From Orthonyx spaldingii (lineage: Eukaryota > Chordata > Aves > Passeriformes > Orthonychidae), in assembly GCA_013397795.1 (NCBI GenBank), contig VZTJ01003816.1, positions 119,642 through 183,641 on the forward strand: a DNA stretch of 64,000 bases. The letters are read 5' to 3'. Below, piece after piece: positions 50,278 through 62,944 of the stretch. Below the pieces are notes generated by a model. It was not told the origin of the DNA. It made no database searches and worked only from the letters and a program-made list of their open reading frames with translations. Made by a program: the position numbers and the translations under genes. The number at the start of each line of letters is the position of its first letter. Within the stretch, counting starts at the first letter, position 1.

Positions 50278-50503
50278 GGAAAGGGAGGGGGTGTGAGCAC
50301 ACACACACAGGCTGGGCTTGAAGTTAGAAGGGCTGAATTTTGACCTTGATTCAGGAAAGGGAGAGGGTGTGAGCACACACACACAGGCTGGGCTTGAAGT
50401 TAGAAGGGCTGAATTTTGACCTTGATTCAGGAAAGGGAGAGGGTGTGAGCACACACACACAGGCTGGATTTGAAGACAGATTGAATTTTGACCTGGATTG
50501 AGG
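50278..50503. repeat. 76-bp tandem repeat, three copies
   Basis: Copies start at 50278, 50354 and 50430, each 76 bases. The first two are nearly identical and the third diverges after its first half. Each unit holds a GAGCACACACACACAGG core, and two copies carry TGACCTTGA (50341-50349 and 50417-50425), an ERR/NR5A half-site on the minus strand; the third has TGACCTGGA. The near-identity points to recent amplification and probable length polymorphism. The period is not a multiple of three, which argues against coding use. Confidence 0.95.
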
Positions 50504-51939
50504 TATTTTACAGCTGTGCTGCTCCTTAGTGAAGCTTGTCAGTTAGATCTCACTTTGGCAAGGAATATGAAATGTAGTCCTGGAGCTGTGGTCTTTGCCA
50601 ATAGGCAGGTTTTGCTGGTTGCTTATAGCCTTAATTAGTCCTAAAGGCTTCAGGAACCAGTTGTTGGGAGGAACGTGCTCCTTACGTGGATTATCTGCAA
50701 CAATGGCAAAGTCCTTCAGGGTGAGGCTTGGTGGAAAAGGCTGGGTTCCTGGGGGGAAATAATCATTTGCATCATATAATTAAGAAATGTATCACTGAGT
50801 ATAAACCAAGTGAAGGTGAATTATGGAGGCTTTTGGATAGATTAAATCTGGAATTTCATATTGTGTGCGTTCATCTTGGGGGTTTTTTTAACGTAATGTA
50901 TTTAAACAGCTCACAAGATGGATATTTGATCTGAAACTGTACAGAAAAGACTAATAACACAATACCTTATAAACAGAGAGACAATTCAAATAATTTTGGG
51001 AACTGCAGCTGCCATGAAACGTAGCAGCTTTCCTTGTCGGATTTGCATGCTGTAAGGGTGCCATAACAACGTTCTGTAACATTCACCTATAGGAAGGGAC
51101 ATGAAAACAAATAGATTTTTAATTACAGTTCTTAAAAAGACATTAATATAATTTCAGATTTCTAAATATTTTTTTAATTCATTCTTTGCTTTCTACTTAA
51201 ATTAGGCTATATCCAGACTCCAGATCCTGGGAATAGTCTTTAGGTCCAAATGTATTTTGACACAAGTCAAGGCGAGACCCCAGCATGAACCAGCAGTCAA
51301 AGTCTGCCTTGCTTTCCACCAAAAGGCATCTGGGAGCCATCTGGCAGCAACACCAAGGGTATCTTCTCATATCTCCAGAGGAGTATAAATGTAGGCAGCT
51401 TATCTGGGCCCTGGCTCTAGCAGGGACTTGTGCTGACAGTGGAACTGATCAAATTATTCAGGACACCACTGATCTGCCATGAGATGCTCTCAAGATACAC
51501 CTATTCCGTGACCAGCCCAGCCTGCTTTTCTTGCTGAAGGCTGCCTCGCTGCATGTCTTAGTTAAAATATACCCTGAAGGAACAGCTTACAGAAGATTTT
51601 ATTAATATTGACAGTAAAGAATTAACATGCATCCTATCACTGACTTCTACCAAGGCAGACTTTGTTTGAGGGATCATGTGTAACAGTCCTTAATTATATT
51701 AGCTTTAGCCAGAAGCATTCTTTCTGCACAGAAATATGTGCCTAGGTACACTTGCTCAATAGCCACCTCGGCTTTTGTTAGGATAGTCAAGTAATAATGC
51801 TTTGAAAAAGAGCAACTACGAGCTTAAAATATCGAAGGAAAACAGGATTCATTAATTATTTACTACATCAGAAGCAGCATCTTTAATAAAAATACCAAAT
51901 ATTGAAAATTCTACCACTTTTAGAGATGAAAGTAGGAAC

Positions 51940-52130
51940 AATCTGCTTAGAATAATTTGCATAAAGTTAATTTGAGCTGGTATTGTTGTTTACTAGATTA
52001 GACAAGATGCATTTCAGTTGATAAATAAAGAGTGGAGCTTTCGCCAGATGATTTATTTTCCCTAAATCATGGTTGACTTTGAAAGGATTTGCTTTGCTTC
52101 TTATGTAGTTTTTCTATTACACAGCTTGTC
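51940..52130. promoter_or_regulatory. AT-rich motif cluster, candidate conserved non-coding element
   Basis: An octamer ATTTGCAT (51955-51962) is followed by GTTAATTTG and a forkhead core TGTTTAC (51987-51993), with further GATAAATAAA and AAATCATGG motifs. This combination resembles developmental enhancers. Only motif density supports it; conservation cannot be judged here. Confidence 0.15.
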
Positions 52131-55100
52131 TGAGATGAGCTTTTTCCAGTTTTGCAATGAGATGTGATTACTTACTTTCTACTGCTCTATTTAACTGCAA
52201 AAATTGCTGTGAGTTGTAAATCCACTCACATGCTGAAGTTTAGACTGAGCTATTGTTAGAGCTACGGAGAGAAACTCCATGAAGTCAAGAGATTGCACTG
52301 TTTGTTCTGCATCCTTTTGAGAAGGCAGAGACAGAGCAGATTTTGCCAATCAATGTGCAATAAGGTGCTGTCGAGTATAACACCCTGTGGAAATGATATT
52401 ACTCAGAAAATTTTATCAAATCATTTTAAACTGAAAAAAAGATGGTGAAATTGCATGGGAGTTGAAGTCTAGAGCAATGTCAAGGGCTGACTTTGATATG
52501 CTTTGAATTGAATTAGAACAAAGGAAACCAAAATTTTCCAACACCTCACACATAAATGAGGATTTATGCCCTAGTGTGCCACTGATTTCTGCCTCAGTGA
52601 TTTTTGCCAGAAATATTGCTAATTTGTTTTTTTAAAGACTTGGTACATCTAAAAATTAATCATCACCCTTAAACATGCAGGCCTCTAAACCTTACAGGAA
52701 TCATGGATTTTAATTTCCTTGCTCTCTTCCTTGCTTAAGCCCTCTCGGTTTATGCTTGTTATCAGGAAGAGCTTGTGATTATCTCATTGGTAAAGACCCT
52801 GTGCTTTTTCCTTATCATCACAAAGAGGAGAAAAATTATACTTTGGTACAGTTTTATGCAACTGTACAGTGGGAAAGAGCTTTTTCCTAGTGATCAGCTG
52901 TCTGAAACCAGCAGTGCATAAACACATCCATTCATCCAGATAATCATTTTTCCAGATTTGCTTTAAGACACTTCATTGAAGTTATTATGCTCATGTAAAA
53001 GAGCAACAATATATGAGTGAACCAGGCCTTAGGCCTTGATTTTTCTCCAAAAGATGAAAGCAAATGAAGAAATTCAGAGAACCAAACAATGGGTAAAAAA
53101 CTGGAATGGAACCATTTCTGGAGGGAGATTTAGGACTTAATCCTGCAAAGAAAAATCTGCTCTGGCTGTGATCCAAAACAGTACTCAAGCCTTAACTCTT
53201 AACTCCATCAGCAGTTTCACTGAAGCCTAATGTCTGTCCAAGTGCTTTGTAGACTGGAGCCAGAATATCAGTAATTTGCAAGACTAAGCCCTCAAAGAAA
53301 TGATCTTGGTCAAGTGATAAGGACTGGTAATGAGCTGAACTTGTAAGAGACAGAAGGAGCTGGCTGTGGGCATATCAATGGGTTGTAAAGTTGAGTGAGG
53401 ATTAGTAGGGAAGTTGGATCAAAACCCACTGAAAGAAATAGCTTTACTATTATTTAAATATTTTTAACTTTTTTCCTCCAATAAAATAATTTCTAAATAG
53501 GTTTTGAAATTATACAATGTTCTGGGGTTTTTTTGTCCTCAAACCTTCTATCCAAATTTGTTAGGTCAGAATTTAGAATCAGAATTTAGGCATGTGCAAA
53601 TGCTTCCACCTTTGTTCTCTGGATGTAGAGGTTGTTGCTTGGCTTTCTTCTCCAACAAATACCTTTGCTGCTCATCTAGTTATTTGATACCATTCTTCTT
53701 GTTGCACAGTTCAGTGGTATATGTGTATAGTGGTATATGTAATATATTCTTATTGTTTGCTATCAGCATACTGATGCAGCCTATACTATTACCCATTTTT
53801 TTGCAAATTGCCACTCCTTAAACAAAAATCTCTACTTAACCACTTAAAATAATCTTTGTGCCATGGTTCCGACTCTTTTCATGTAGACAAGAGAGCAGTA
53901 TTTTGGCTGTGGGGGAAAAAGGCAGTATCTGAATGGTGAATTTCGTTTAATAAGGCAAGTATGCCTGTGGCAACATCACAGGAGATGGAAATAGATTGTA
54001 GATAACTGCTTGGCACTGAATGTAGGTTAGGTGAGAGCACTGAATGCTCAGTGCTCAGAGCTGGCCAGCCTGCCTCCAGGGGTGACACCAAGGACACTGC
54101 TTTGGGGGAGCCTGGATTTGCAGCTGGGTGGCCCAATCTCTGTGGTGTTCGCTCTCCAAGGCCAGGCTGCATTTCAGCAAAGGCAGCAGACTCAGTGTTC
54201 CCTCCAGACCCCAGACAGACTGCTGGCAGAGGCTTCTGGGCTGGGAGAGTGACCCTGCTGCCTCTTTCCAGAGCTTGGGCTCTCCATGGTTTCAAGTTCT
54301 GCAGTTATGTCTGGAACTCACTGTGGGGCTGCTGTGTTTTGGGTTCTGCATGTTCCTTTTCAAACTAAATGTGATAAAAATTTACTTTATAAGGAGCAAT
54401 TTGTGCAAATAACCCAGCAATCCATAGCTCATATGTGGGTCAGAGCTCAGCTTCAATTTTGAGCTCACACTTGCTGGCTTACAGTGAGCTGGTTTAGAAC
54501 TCCTCACTTCCCAAGATTTGCATTAGCATCCAGTGTTTGTTTTGTTGGTTTTTTGGTTTTTTTTCCCTAGGATATTTGGATCTAGGACTGTGGTTTGTAC
54601 CATTTGAGAGAGGATATTCAGAACCAGACAGAGAGTTTAAATGTAGTTTTAATCTGAGCTGTCTGTAGTTATGAACATATGTAAAGGAAGAGAAATGGGA
54701 AATAAAGAAAGTGGCTAAATTTCTTGGTCCTCCAAAAGTGTTCATGTTTAGTTTCACTTGTATTTGGACAGAGATTTGAAATAATTTTCAAATTGTTTAA
54801 ACAGACCACCTCCTTATGTCTTAATCTAAACTGTACCTCTTTTTAAATAGATGTTTTTAAAAGTGCTGTTATAAACCAATTATAAATTACTGATGTGAGG
54901 CAGGAATTCCTAATTCAGAATCTATGGCTTATGGTATTTTGCCATTTGCACTGGATGATATACTGGCTAATCATTAAGAGGGTTAAGAGGAAGACATGAA
55001 TGAAAGTAAATGCAGATGGTCCCCAAGCTGCTGGAGTGCTACATCCAGATTTCAGGGAGACCTCCAGCTGTTTAGGTTCTCATTATGCAAAGCAAGGGTT

Positions 55101-55868
55101 GCCCCAGAATTAACTTTTACTGCAAACCCCCTGCCAAGACTTTGACCACCCAAATGCCTAAGAAGATTTCTACAGTATATCCCCTCATTTTCCTTTATGC
55201 CACACTTCATTATAGGTGGTAAATAAGCCCTAGATAGCAACCAACCAACAAGAGTCCTTTTGCCTACCACCCCACATGGGAATCATCTAACCTTAATATG
55301 GAAGATGGGCTTTTGGAGCTCAACCAAGCTGGTAGTAGTACTTCTACATTTGCTTGTCCTTAAGAAAATGCAGTTCATGCCCTTTCCCACTGAATAAATG
55401 GTTCTAATTATCTGAAACATTTCTCATTTTTTTCCCCAGCATTTAATCACTGGCTTCCAAAATGCCTGGTCTTGGAACAGAATCTTGAAACTCTGCATGA
55501 CCACAAAAGTTTAGCTCTTATCTGACTTAATCTTGCCCACCTCAGGGATAATTTACAGCCATTTGATCTGTTGAATAAAATACATCCAAGGTTGTTGGCC
55601 TCTAGTCCCACTTGCTCACACAGGATATTCCAGGGTTGCTTTAGCTCAATTGAGCAATAATATTTTCTAAAAGCAGCCCCAGTGAAACTCATAGGGCTGG
55701 CTACTTGTTTAGGAAAGCCATGTTTGCTGTGTGAAAGTACCAAAGTTGAACTTGGGATAATGCTGCTTGCTGGATAAAGACTCTTGCTGGGGAAATTCTA
55801 CAGCTGGTAAAAAATAAAATGAAATAATAAAAAACCCCATTAGAGCCTGAATCATTAACAGCATCCCT

Positions 55869-55882
55869 AAAAAAAAAAAAAA
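55869..55882. repeat. Poly-A tract (14 bases)
   Basis: Fourteen A residues. No element body with target-site duplications was identified around it. Confidence 0.8.
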
Positions 55883-56195
55883 GGAACGTACCCTTACCTA
55901 AAACTCTGTGGGTTTTTATAGGGCCTAAGAAGACTGAAGGATTCATGGAGACCAGCCTTTAACTTTTACCTGTTCAGGATGGGGGAGAGTCCTCAAGCCA
56001 ACACCTGGGTACAGTGTTTGCTGTGCTCCAGTAGTGGCTGCCTCCCAGTACTCTGATGGCTTCAGGCAAACTGGGGTTAATCATATACTCTGCAGTAAGT
56101 GGAAAAGTGGTGGCCTCTTGGGTGTCTAGGTTTGAAATGACCATTCCCTCTGTACAAGACTTGAAAAAGAAAGGTGTTCTCTCAGGGAGCAATCA

Positions 56196-56216
56196 GGTTG
56201 GTTGGTTGGTTGGGTT
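56196..56216. repeat. (GGTT)n microsatellite
   Basis: Four to five GGTT units. Simple repeat with no associated gene. Confidence 0.8.
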
Positions 56217-57175
56217 GTTTTTGTTTCTTTCTGCTGTTAACTGAATGACTTAATATTTTGAGAAAGTTAACTCGGATGGACTTATGAAGATGAAAGTGTA
56301 ATTAGGGGTTTAATCCACCTCCACATCTGAGAAACTGTGTAAAACTAGTGAGAAGGAGCTGTACAGCCACAGTCACATGTGCTCCTTAAGCCTGATGCTG
56401 ATAGTGACTCCTTGGCTGGGACCGTGTGACCTTTTAAAGGCTTGTAATGGAAAGAGGAAGAAATGTCTCCTGACTGTAAAAGTCTAGTTTACCCTTTCGG
56501 CCTATGATAAATTAACTGCTTTGTTAAAGTGACAGTTTACCCTGTTGGAATGCCAACAAAGGCAAAAAATGTGAGCATGCCTGCCTGGCATAAAGCATGG
56601 AAGTAAACCACATGTCTCCGTTCACCCCTGGCTCACTGTGCCGATGCTAAATCCACAGAAAGGCAGGATTCGGAATGTATGTAGGAAAGTATTGGATGCA
56701 GCATCAAAGCATTGTCTTGATCACCATCATCCATTCACAATCTTGCAGAGTGTAGTAATGCATATTTTCTTGCTTATTCTTAGATTTGTAGCTTGACCCA
56801 TGAGAACTATTTTAACTTTTGCTGAGATCGGGGGAGCAGACAGGCTACACTCCAGCTTTGATATATTAGCTGATTAGAGCTTCTGGCAGCCTCCAGGATG
56901 GAGTTTCTCAGCAGCAAGTTCTCCAGAGGATTTCTGAGGGTGGGATTACTGGTTTTTTTTTTCTTGATCACAGTTCTGCTGCTAGTAGAGTGTGTGAAAC
57001 AAAAGTTCAAATGTTGGCATATTCTTCTGTGGGATAGCAATACTCACAGTAGATAATTTCCATATCTGAAATAAGCTACACAGTGATTTTTCTTTCAGTT
57101 GCTGCACCCAGCTGAAGCATAATCAGTGATTACTAGTCTAGTTATTAATGCTTCTGTACTACTTTTCCCATGCTC

Positions 57176-57188
57176 ATGCAAATTAATG
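57176..57188 (+). promoter_or_regulatory. Octamer plus homeodomain motif
   Basis: ATGCAAATTAATG contains the exact POU octamer ATGCAAAT abutting a TAAT homeodomain core. Such composite sites occur in neural and lens enhancers. It is a single motif, so weak support. Confidence 0.2.
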
Positions 57189-59029
57189 TAAAAAGAAAAA
57201 AATCATAGAAGCTATGTGATTGTTTTTCTATTAAAAGAGTATCAAGAGCTAAAAAATCAGGAATTCCTGCTCTCTCAGATGCCTCAGTTAGAAGCAGAGT
57301 AATTTCTCAGCTCTGATACAGTCTTTGTAAAAAGTTTAACAGCTGAATTTCCTCCAAAAATGGTTATTCACTCCATTGACAGGAGAAGAACCCTCCTGTG
57401 CCTAGGTTCTTAAATTCAATACTTAAATTTGGATGGGTTTAGTTATTCTCCTTGCAACTGCTGTCACCTTTTGGGGTTTGCTTCTGTTCCTCAAGAGCTT
57501 TGTCTGTGATAGAAATATAACTGTAGTTTCTTTTTCTGTCTCACTGTTTTTGGAACTGGATATGAAATTTATTGTAGTACACTGGTAAATTGGGTGACTA
57601 TCACAAAAGAGAATGTTTCAGACAGTTCAAAATAAATTCAAAATAACCAAAATACAGGAGTTGCAGACTTTTACCAGCCCCACAATATGTCCAGGATAGT
57701 TGAGCAATATAAACTGATGATTTTCACTACACATGTAATATTAGGTTTAAGGGAATTTTAAAAGAGACTAAGAGATTTTGAAATAATCTTTTGCTCCCTG
57801 AAGTAGTTAATCACCAGCTGTGAATGCTGGTTTCTCTCTAGTGCTTCTACTGAAGAATGTGGGAATTTGTTTTTCTCATCTAGCTGAGTAAGAGAGCTGG
57901 GATCTGAGATGTGTATGATCCTTGTGGCTTTCAGAGGAGATGCCACAGCTGAGCAAAAGCTCCTTTCCACCTCCTGGCTGTATATTCCTCATTACAATAC
58001 ATTGCCAAAATTTATTCTGGAATTCCCACTGTTATCATCTTCCCTTGCTGCTGTCCTCAGAGTCCCACTGAGACTTTTAGAGGAAGATGAGTTTCTTTTT
58101 CACATTCCCTCATGCCTTTTTAGCGATCAGGTGCCAGCCATGGCTGAGGCATGGCTGAGGTGGCTCTGCCTGCCCTGCCAGCCCTTCGAGTCACATCCCT
58201 GCAGCTGTCACTGCATCACCCATCCCTACCACACCAGAGCAAAAAACCACAGGAGGGGCTGCTGCCTTGCACTTCCCAGTTGCTCTTTAAACTGTGTTTT
58301 TTGTGTGTTTTGGAAGGAGAAGCAGAAGGAGTACCCCAGATAAGACGACCTCGGTGCTCCTCTGCCTCAGTGTGGGGCCAAAAGGAGTCCCTGATCCCTG
58401 TGGGGATCAGCAGCTGTGGTGTGATGAGGTGTGCACACAGCCCCGTTGCTGCATTTGTCATTTCATTTCTGTACCTCTGACTGGCATGATGACACAGAGG
58501 GCTAAACCCAGGTGCAGTTCACACAACGTTATGGCTTGATAATGAGGTCTAGGGGAACTTAGCATCTGCCAGCTTCACGTCTGAGGAGAAAAAAGGAAGA
58601 GAAATTATGGATACTCTCTCTTCCTCCTAGCAGTACTTAAAGTATTGAGGCTCCTGGAATAAATCCTTGGCCCAAAGGAGTCTTAAATGTATTGAGCGTG
58701 GAGTGGTAGTTTACACCTCCTTTGAGCCTGTCAAGGTCAGCCTAGTATAGGCTACAGAAAGTATCAAGTAGAGAATTTAATGAAATCTAATTCTTCTGTA
58801 CTCCCAAAATTTTATCTCTTCACAAAACCCGCCTAAGAAACCTGTAAATGGTGGAAGATTAAGCACAAGTATCAACAAATTAGAAGTGAATTCACCACTA
58901 GAATGTATCTTACGGTGAGTGCCCAGCGTGGAACAAACAAACAACAAGTGATCCATGAAAAATGGAAAATACGAGCAATGAGAAGACAACTGTGCTACAT
59001 CTGCAGGCCACTCTGTGTATCGCAATCCT

Positions 59030-59210
59030 CAAAAACCGATCCAACATTGCCACCTGCGGGTCTCTTTGTGCGGAGCTGGAAGGGCCACGGCACGGGCACA
59101 GACCGGGAGGAGGGTGGGAATTGTGGGAATGTAGCGGCGAGCCTTTGGGAAGGGCATTGGCCAGCACAGGTGAGTGATTCTACTCGTCGAACGCAAAATG
59201 TAGTTCTGCT
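59030..59210 (+). promoter_or_regulatory. CpG mini-island with strong plus-strand splice donor, candidate alternative promoter and first exon
   Basis: About eleven CpG dinucleotides fall in 180 bases, whereas the neighbouring kilobases have almost none. The segment ends with CAG then GTGAGT at 59170, a consensus plus-strand donor. It includes GTGGGAATGTAG (59123-59134), close to the ZNF143/STAF core TGGGAATTGTAGT, and GGCCAATG on the minus strand (a CCAAT box). Taken together it looks like a small promoter with a non-coding first exon. The ORF through it (58903-59265) has no recognisable domain. A CR1 copy begins about 75 bases downstream. Confidence 0.35.
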
Positions 59211-59285
59211 GTCAGACACTGGTAATTGGAACACTCTTCCTGTCGTAAAACACCACTTTCACTGACTTAAGAGATGGGAATCATT

Positions 59286-59690
59286 AATCATGGAGTCATG
59301 GAATCATTGAGTCAGTTAGGCTGGAAAAGACCTTTAAGATCATTGAGTCCAACCATTAGCCCAGCACTGCCAAGTCCACAACTAAACCATGTCCCCAGCT
59401 GCCACATCTACGTGGCTTTTAAATCCCTCCATGGATGGTGACTCCATCACTTCCCTGGGCAGCGTGTTCCAGGGCTTGACAACCTTTTCCATGAAGGAAT
59501 TTTTCCTAATACCCAATCTAAATCTCCCCTGGCACAATGTGAGGCTGTTTCCTCTTGTCCCTTGGACAAGAGACTTGTTACTTAGGAGAAGACACTGACC
59601 CCCTGCCCCTAGCTACAACATCTTTTATGGTGGTTTTGGAGAGCATTAAGGTCTCCCCAGAGCCTCCTTTTCTTTCCCGTTCTCTCCTTA
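59286..59690 (-). mobile_element. CR1 LINE 3' end (about 400 bp), minus orientation
   Basis: The plus-strand text starts with GGAGTCATGGAATCATTGAG and continues with GGAAAAGACCTTTAAGATCA, TTCCTAATACCCAATCTAAA and TTAAGGTCTCCCCAGAGCCT. This is the reverse complement of the avian CR1 3' region, so the element's sense strand is minus. It is 5'-truncated with no reverse transcriptase. It is better preserved than the copies at 11.3 and 48.5 kb and so probably younger. Confidence 0.93.
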
Positions 59691-60130
59691 GGTCAGATAA
59701 CAGCATTGGTGATCCAGCTAAATTTCTCTTCGTGGTTTTAACTGAGTGTTTGAGTCACACACTTCTCTCTTTTGCAATGTAGGTTTCTCGGTGGCTCCGT
59801 TCACTTCCCTGGGTTATACTTGCAGGGAATTTTGGCTTCAGATGAGTTACATCAGAGGAGAATTTGTCAGTTACTGGCAGGTCTCTGGTTGAGTGCAGTC
59901 ACTGACCATTGTTAAAAATTATATTCAGGGGGAACCTTTATTTCAGAATTTAGCTGATATATATTTATTCAATACTATTGTATTTAAATGCAGATTTTAA
60001 ATAAATATTTTCATTTCTTCGTAGTGTTATTCACTAATCATACATTAGTTTTATGCCTTCATTCTTGAAAATGAAATACAGCAACAAACAGTGAAATAAG
60101 ATTGCTATAAACTAAGCTTCACTAGTACAT

Positions 60131-60170
60131 ACTATATATATATACACATATATAAAACTTGTTATATATG
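60131..60170. repeat. (TA)n-rich microsatellite
   Basis: Alternating TA runs interrupted by CACA and AAAACTTG. Likely an unstable, polymorphic AT-rich tract. Confidence 0.8.
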
Positions 60171-60435
60171 TGTTCATGCCTACAAAGAAGCCAAAGTAAG
60201 AGGATAATGATGCATCTAAATTCTCCAAGAAATGGGCATCATTGAATTAGCTTGTTCAGTGTTCTGTTTATGCAGATGCTGGGTTCATTTAGAGAGGCAC
60301 CAGAAGATGCCATGTGTAGTATCCTGATACTTTCCAGAAGGTTCTCTTCCCTCCATAGGGAGTGCAGAGAAATTAATAATGTGCTGATTTCACTGGATCT
60401 GGGCCTTCTATGGAGACGGGCTGTGAGAAGTGAAG

Positions 60436-60803
60436 TTGTTCAGCCCTGAGAAGAGAAGGCTCCAGGGAGATCTTACAGCACCTTCCAGTATATAAAGGAT
60501 CTACAGGAAAGCTGGAGAGGACATGCAGTGACAGGGCAAGAGGGAATGGCTTTAAATTGTGAGAGGATAGGATGAGATTAGACAAGGAAGAAATTCTTTA
60601 CCATGAGGCTGGTGAGGCACAGGAACAGGTTGCCCAGAGAAGTTGTGGACTCCCCATTCCTGGAACAGTTCAAGGCCAGATTGGTTGGGGCCCTGAGCAA
60701 CCTGCAAAGTGTGGAAAGTGTGGAAAGTATCCCTGCCCATGGGAAGGAGGTTGGAACAAGATGACCCTTCTTCCATCCCAAACCATTCTACGATTGTATG
60801 ACT
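60436..60803 (+). mobile_element. CR1 LINE 3' end (about 370 bp), plus orientation
   Basis: Classic CR1 blocks appear in order: AGAAGAGAAGGCTCCAGGGA, GGCTTTAAATTGTGAGAGG, GGAAGAAATTCTTTACC, GGAACAGGTTGCCCAGAGAA and GGAGGTTGGAACAAGATGA, ending in ATTCTACGATTGTATG, the octamer-type 3' terminus. It is 5'-truncated and non-coding; the ORFs at 60552-60832 come from the repeat. A small local duplication, GTGTGGAAA twice, is present near 60710-60726. Confidence 0.95.
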
Positions 60804-62944
60804 TCCAACTGAAGGTCTGGAATCTGGCATAAAAATCCATATTATTTGGCAGGTGTTTTATTGACGAGGTTTTTCTTCTGGAAGGAGCAAATTAAGCAGA
60901 TGGAAAGCTTGCAGAGCGTGTTGCCTGCATGCAGGAAGACAAGTGGTCAGCTGCAGCAGGAGAGCTGCTGGCGTGAGGAGAGTTGAGGTGGAAAGGTGAC
61001 CAATGCCACCTCTACCAATGAGCACTATAAAAACCACCCCAGAAAGAACCTGGAGCATTACACACGTTGCTCTTCTGGGAAAAATAAAAGCAGAACTTTT
61101 TATGTTCTACCCTGTGGGTGGTACCATACTTGTTGTATATTCCAAGGAGGGGTGGAACTCATCCTTACTCTGCTACACTGGTAGTAAAAGCAGCGCATCT
61201 CATTTCTTTCTGAATTAGCTTTCACTCCTGTAAAGGTTCTGCACAACTTGCAATCCATTATTTTTCTTAGATGAAGGTATTATAGTAATATATGACATAT
61301 ACCTTATGTATTTATTTAGGTGGTCTTATTTTTTTGCTATTATTTCAGATGCAGCTAGGAATGGGAAAGGAGGATCTGTTGTGCAAGAAAAGAATTGTAT
61401 TTCCAACACTATATTTTAATCCAAATGTAATACTGGATTTCTCCACCTTTAGAAACTTGAATGTTGGGGCTTTTTTAATGCATCATTGCTCACAGAACAT
61501 AGAGTTGTTAGGTTATGCTAAATGAAATTACTGCTGTTTAAACTGTCCATTGCAATGTGTTGTGAAAAACATGTACTTCAAGTAATTGTTCTGGAATGTA
61601 ACTGTGTGGGACAAAATAATAATGAACTGAAAAACCTCCTTCTAAAATAATTGAGACATTCAGAATTATTTAACGTTCTTCTTTCTATGCTCTCTGGTTT
61701 GTTTCACGGCCATGGCATTTGTAGTCTCTTCGGGACTTGATATGTATCTTGTCTAATTTCAGAGCAATGACATCAGATTGCCTTCAGCTGTATCATTTGA
61801 AGGTACATATTCCTATGTTCCTATCAGATTTTAGGGGTTTTTAGAAGTAGGCTGAAATTTCTTATCTCTCTTGACTTTTCTCACTGTCTTCCCCCTTGGA
61901 AGGCCCTGCCTGTGTTCATAGCCTCATTATCCCTCATACCACAGGCCAAGGAGAAGCAAATGGGGCCAGGCTGTTGCTTCAGGCTCTGCTTTAGAGTTTT
62001 GCTTCTTCTGCATCCTGTGAATTGTGATATGTAAACCTCTGTTGACCAGAAATCCCGTCTTGTCAGAATGAATGCAGATCATAAAAGGGAAAGGAAGGGT
62101 AGGATGCATTTTAATGTTTTTAAGCTTTGCTGAGGACATCTGGCCTGTGGTGATTTGCTTAGAAGAGGATTAATTGTAATGCAAACTCAGGAAGAATGGG
62201 GATCCTTTAATGACAATTGTCAAGTATACAGGAAATGTATTGTGTATAAGAGCCAGTGGAATCAAAACAGAATTATAAAACCTTTCAAGGATCTCCATGA
62301 TGCTTCAAAATGCTTCAGAGAAATCCATTATATTTGGAGAATTTCCCCAGCAGGAATTCTTCGTGTCCTCAATGTCTTCCATTTTAATAAAGAACTTGTT
62401 TGAAATCCAAAGTTGCAGAAAATTAGGTGAAGGCTACACTGTGTTTTCCTTATGCACAGAAGTGCTTTGCACAAATGCAAAATGCAGCAAATAGACTGGT
62501 TTCTGTCAAATGAGAGTGTTTGTGCCATGTAATTAAATTCTGACTATTTTGTTGCAGACAGGCATCAATATGGACTCACAACCTGATTTCTGTGGGTGAA
62601 CATTTGCAGCCCTACAACTTTACAATTTGAGAAAGGACTCAAAAAACCCAGGCATCTCGTGGTGAACTGGAGGCTGGTATAGAGATATCCATAATAGCAG
62701 ATCTCCCAGCCAGGAGGAATTTCCAACAGAGGAATCAGGTTTTCCAACATGCTCTGAATGCAGCCCAGCCCTGTTTTTGTGAGCTATGGTGCTCAGGCTA
62801 ATAAACCTGCTTCAAAAGAGTCTTTGGCTGTGGTTCTACAGACTCCCATGGGGACATTGGTGGGGAAATTGGTTAAAGCCAATTCTGCTGGGTTTGCGTG
62901 CTCCCGGCCCAAAAAATGAGCCTGATTAAAGGGGACTTGAGGAA
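60804..62944. other. Non-coding stretch between CR1 and the minisatellite
   Basis: AT-rich sequence with only short ORFs (82 codons or fewer), none with recognisable similarity. No repeats, promoters or RNA genes stood out. GC content begins to rise near 62870. Confidence 0.6.

Larger units (their letters stand above)
36961..59029. other. Flanking non-coding region upstream of RERG
   Basis: No confidently identified gene in about 22 kb. Listed separately: a possible decayed retrocopy (39227-39912, minus), three plus-strand exon-like segments (40996-41119, 42647-42774, 44567-44717), a CR1 fragment (48405-48625), a 76-bp tandem repeat (50278-50503) and simple repeats. In mammals PTPRO lies on this side of RERG in divergent orientation (recalled synteny). 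I searched the plus-strand translations for its signal peptide and first extracellular exon and did not find them. The rest is AT-rich sequence with scattered octamer and homeodomain-like motifs and looks like ordinary intergenic or intronic DNA. Confidence 0.6.
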
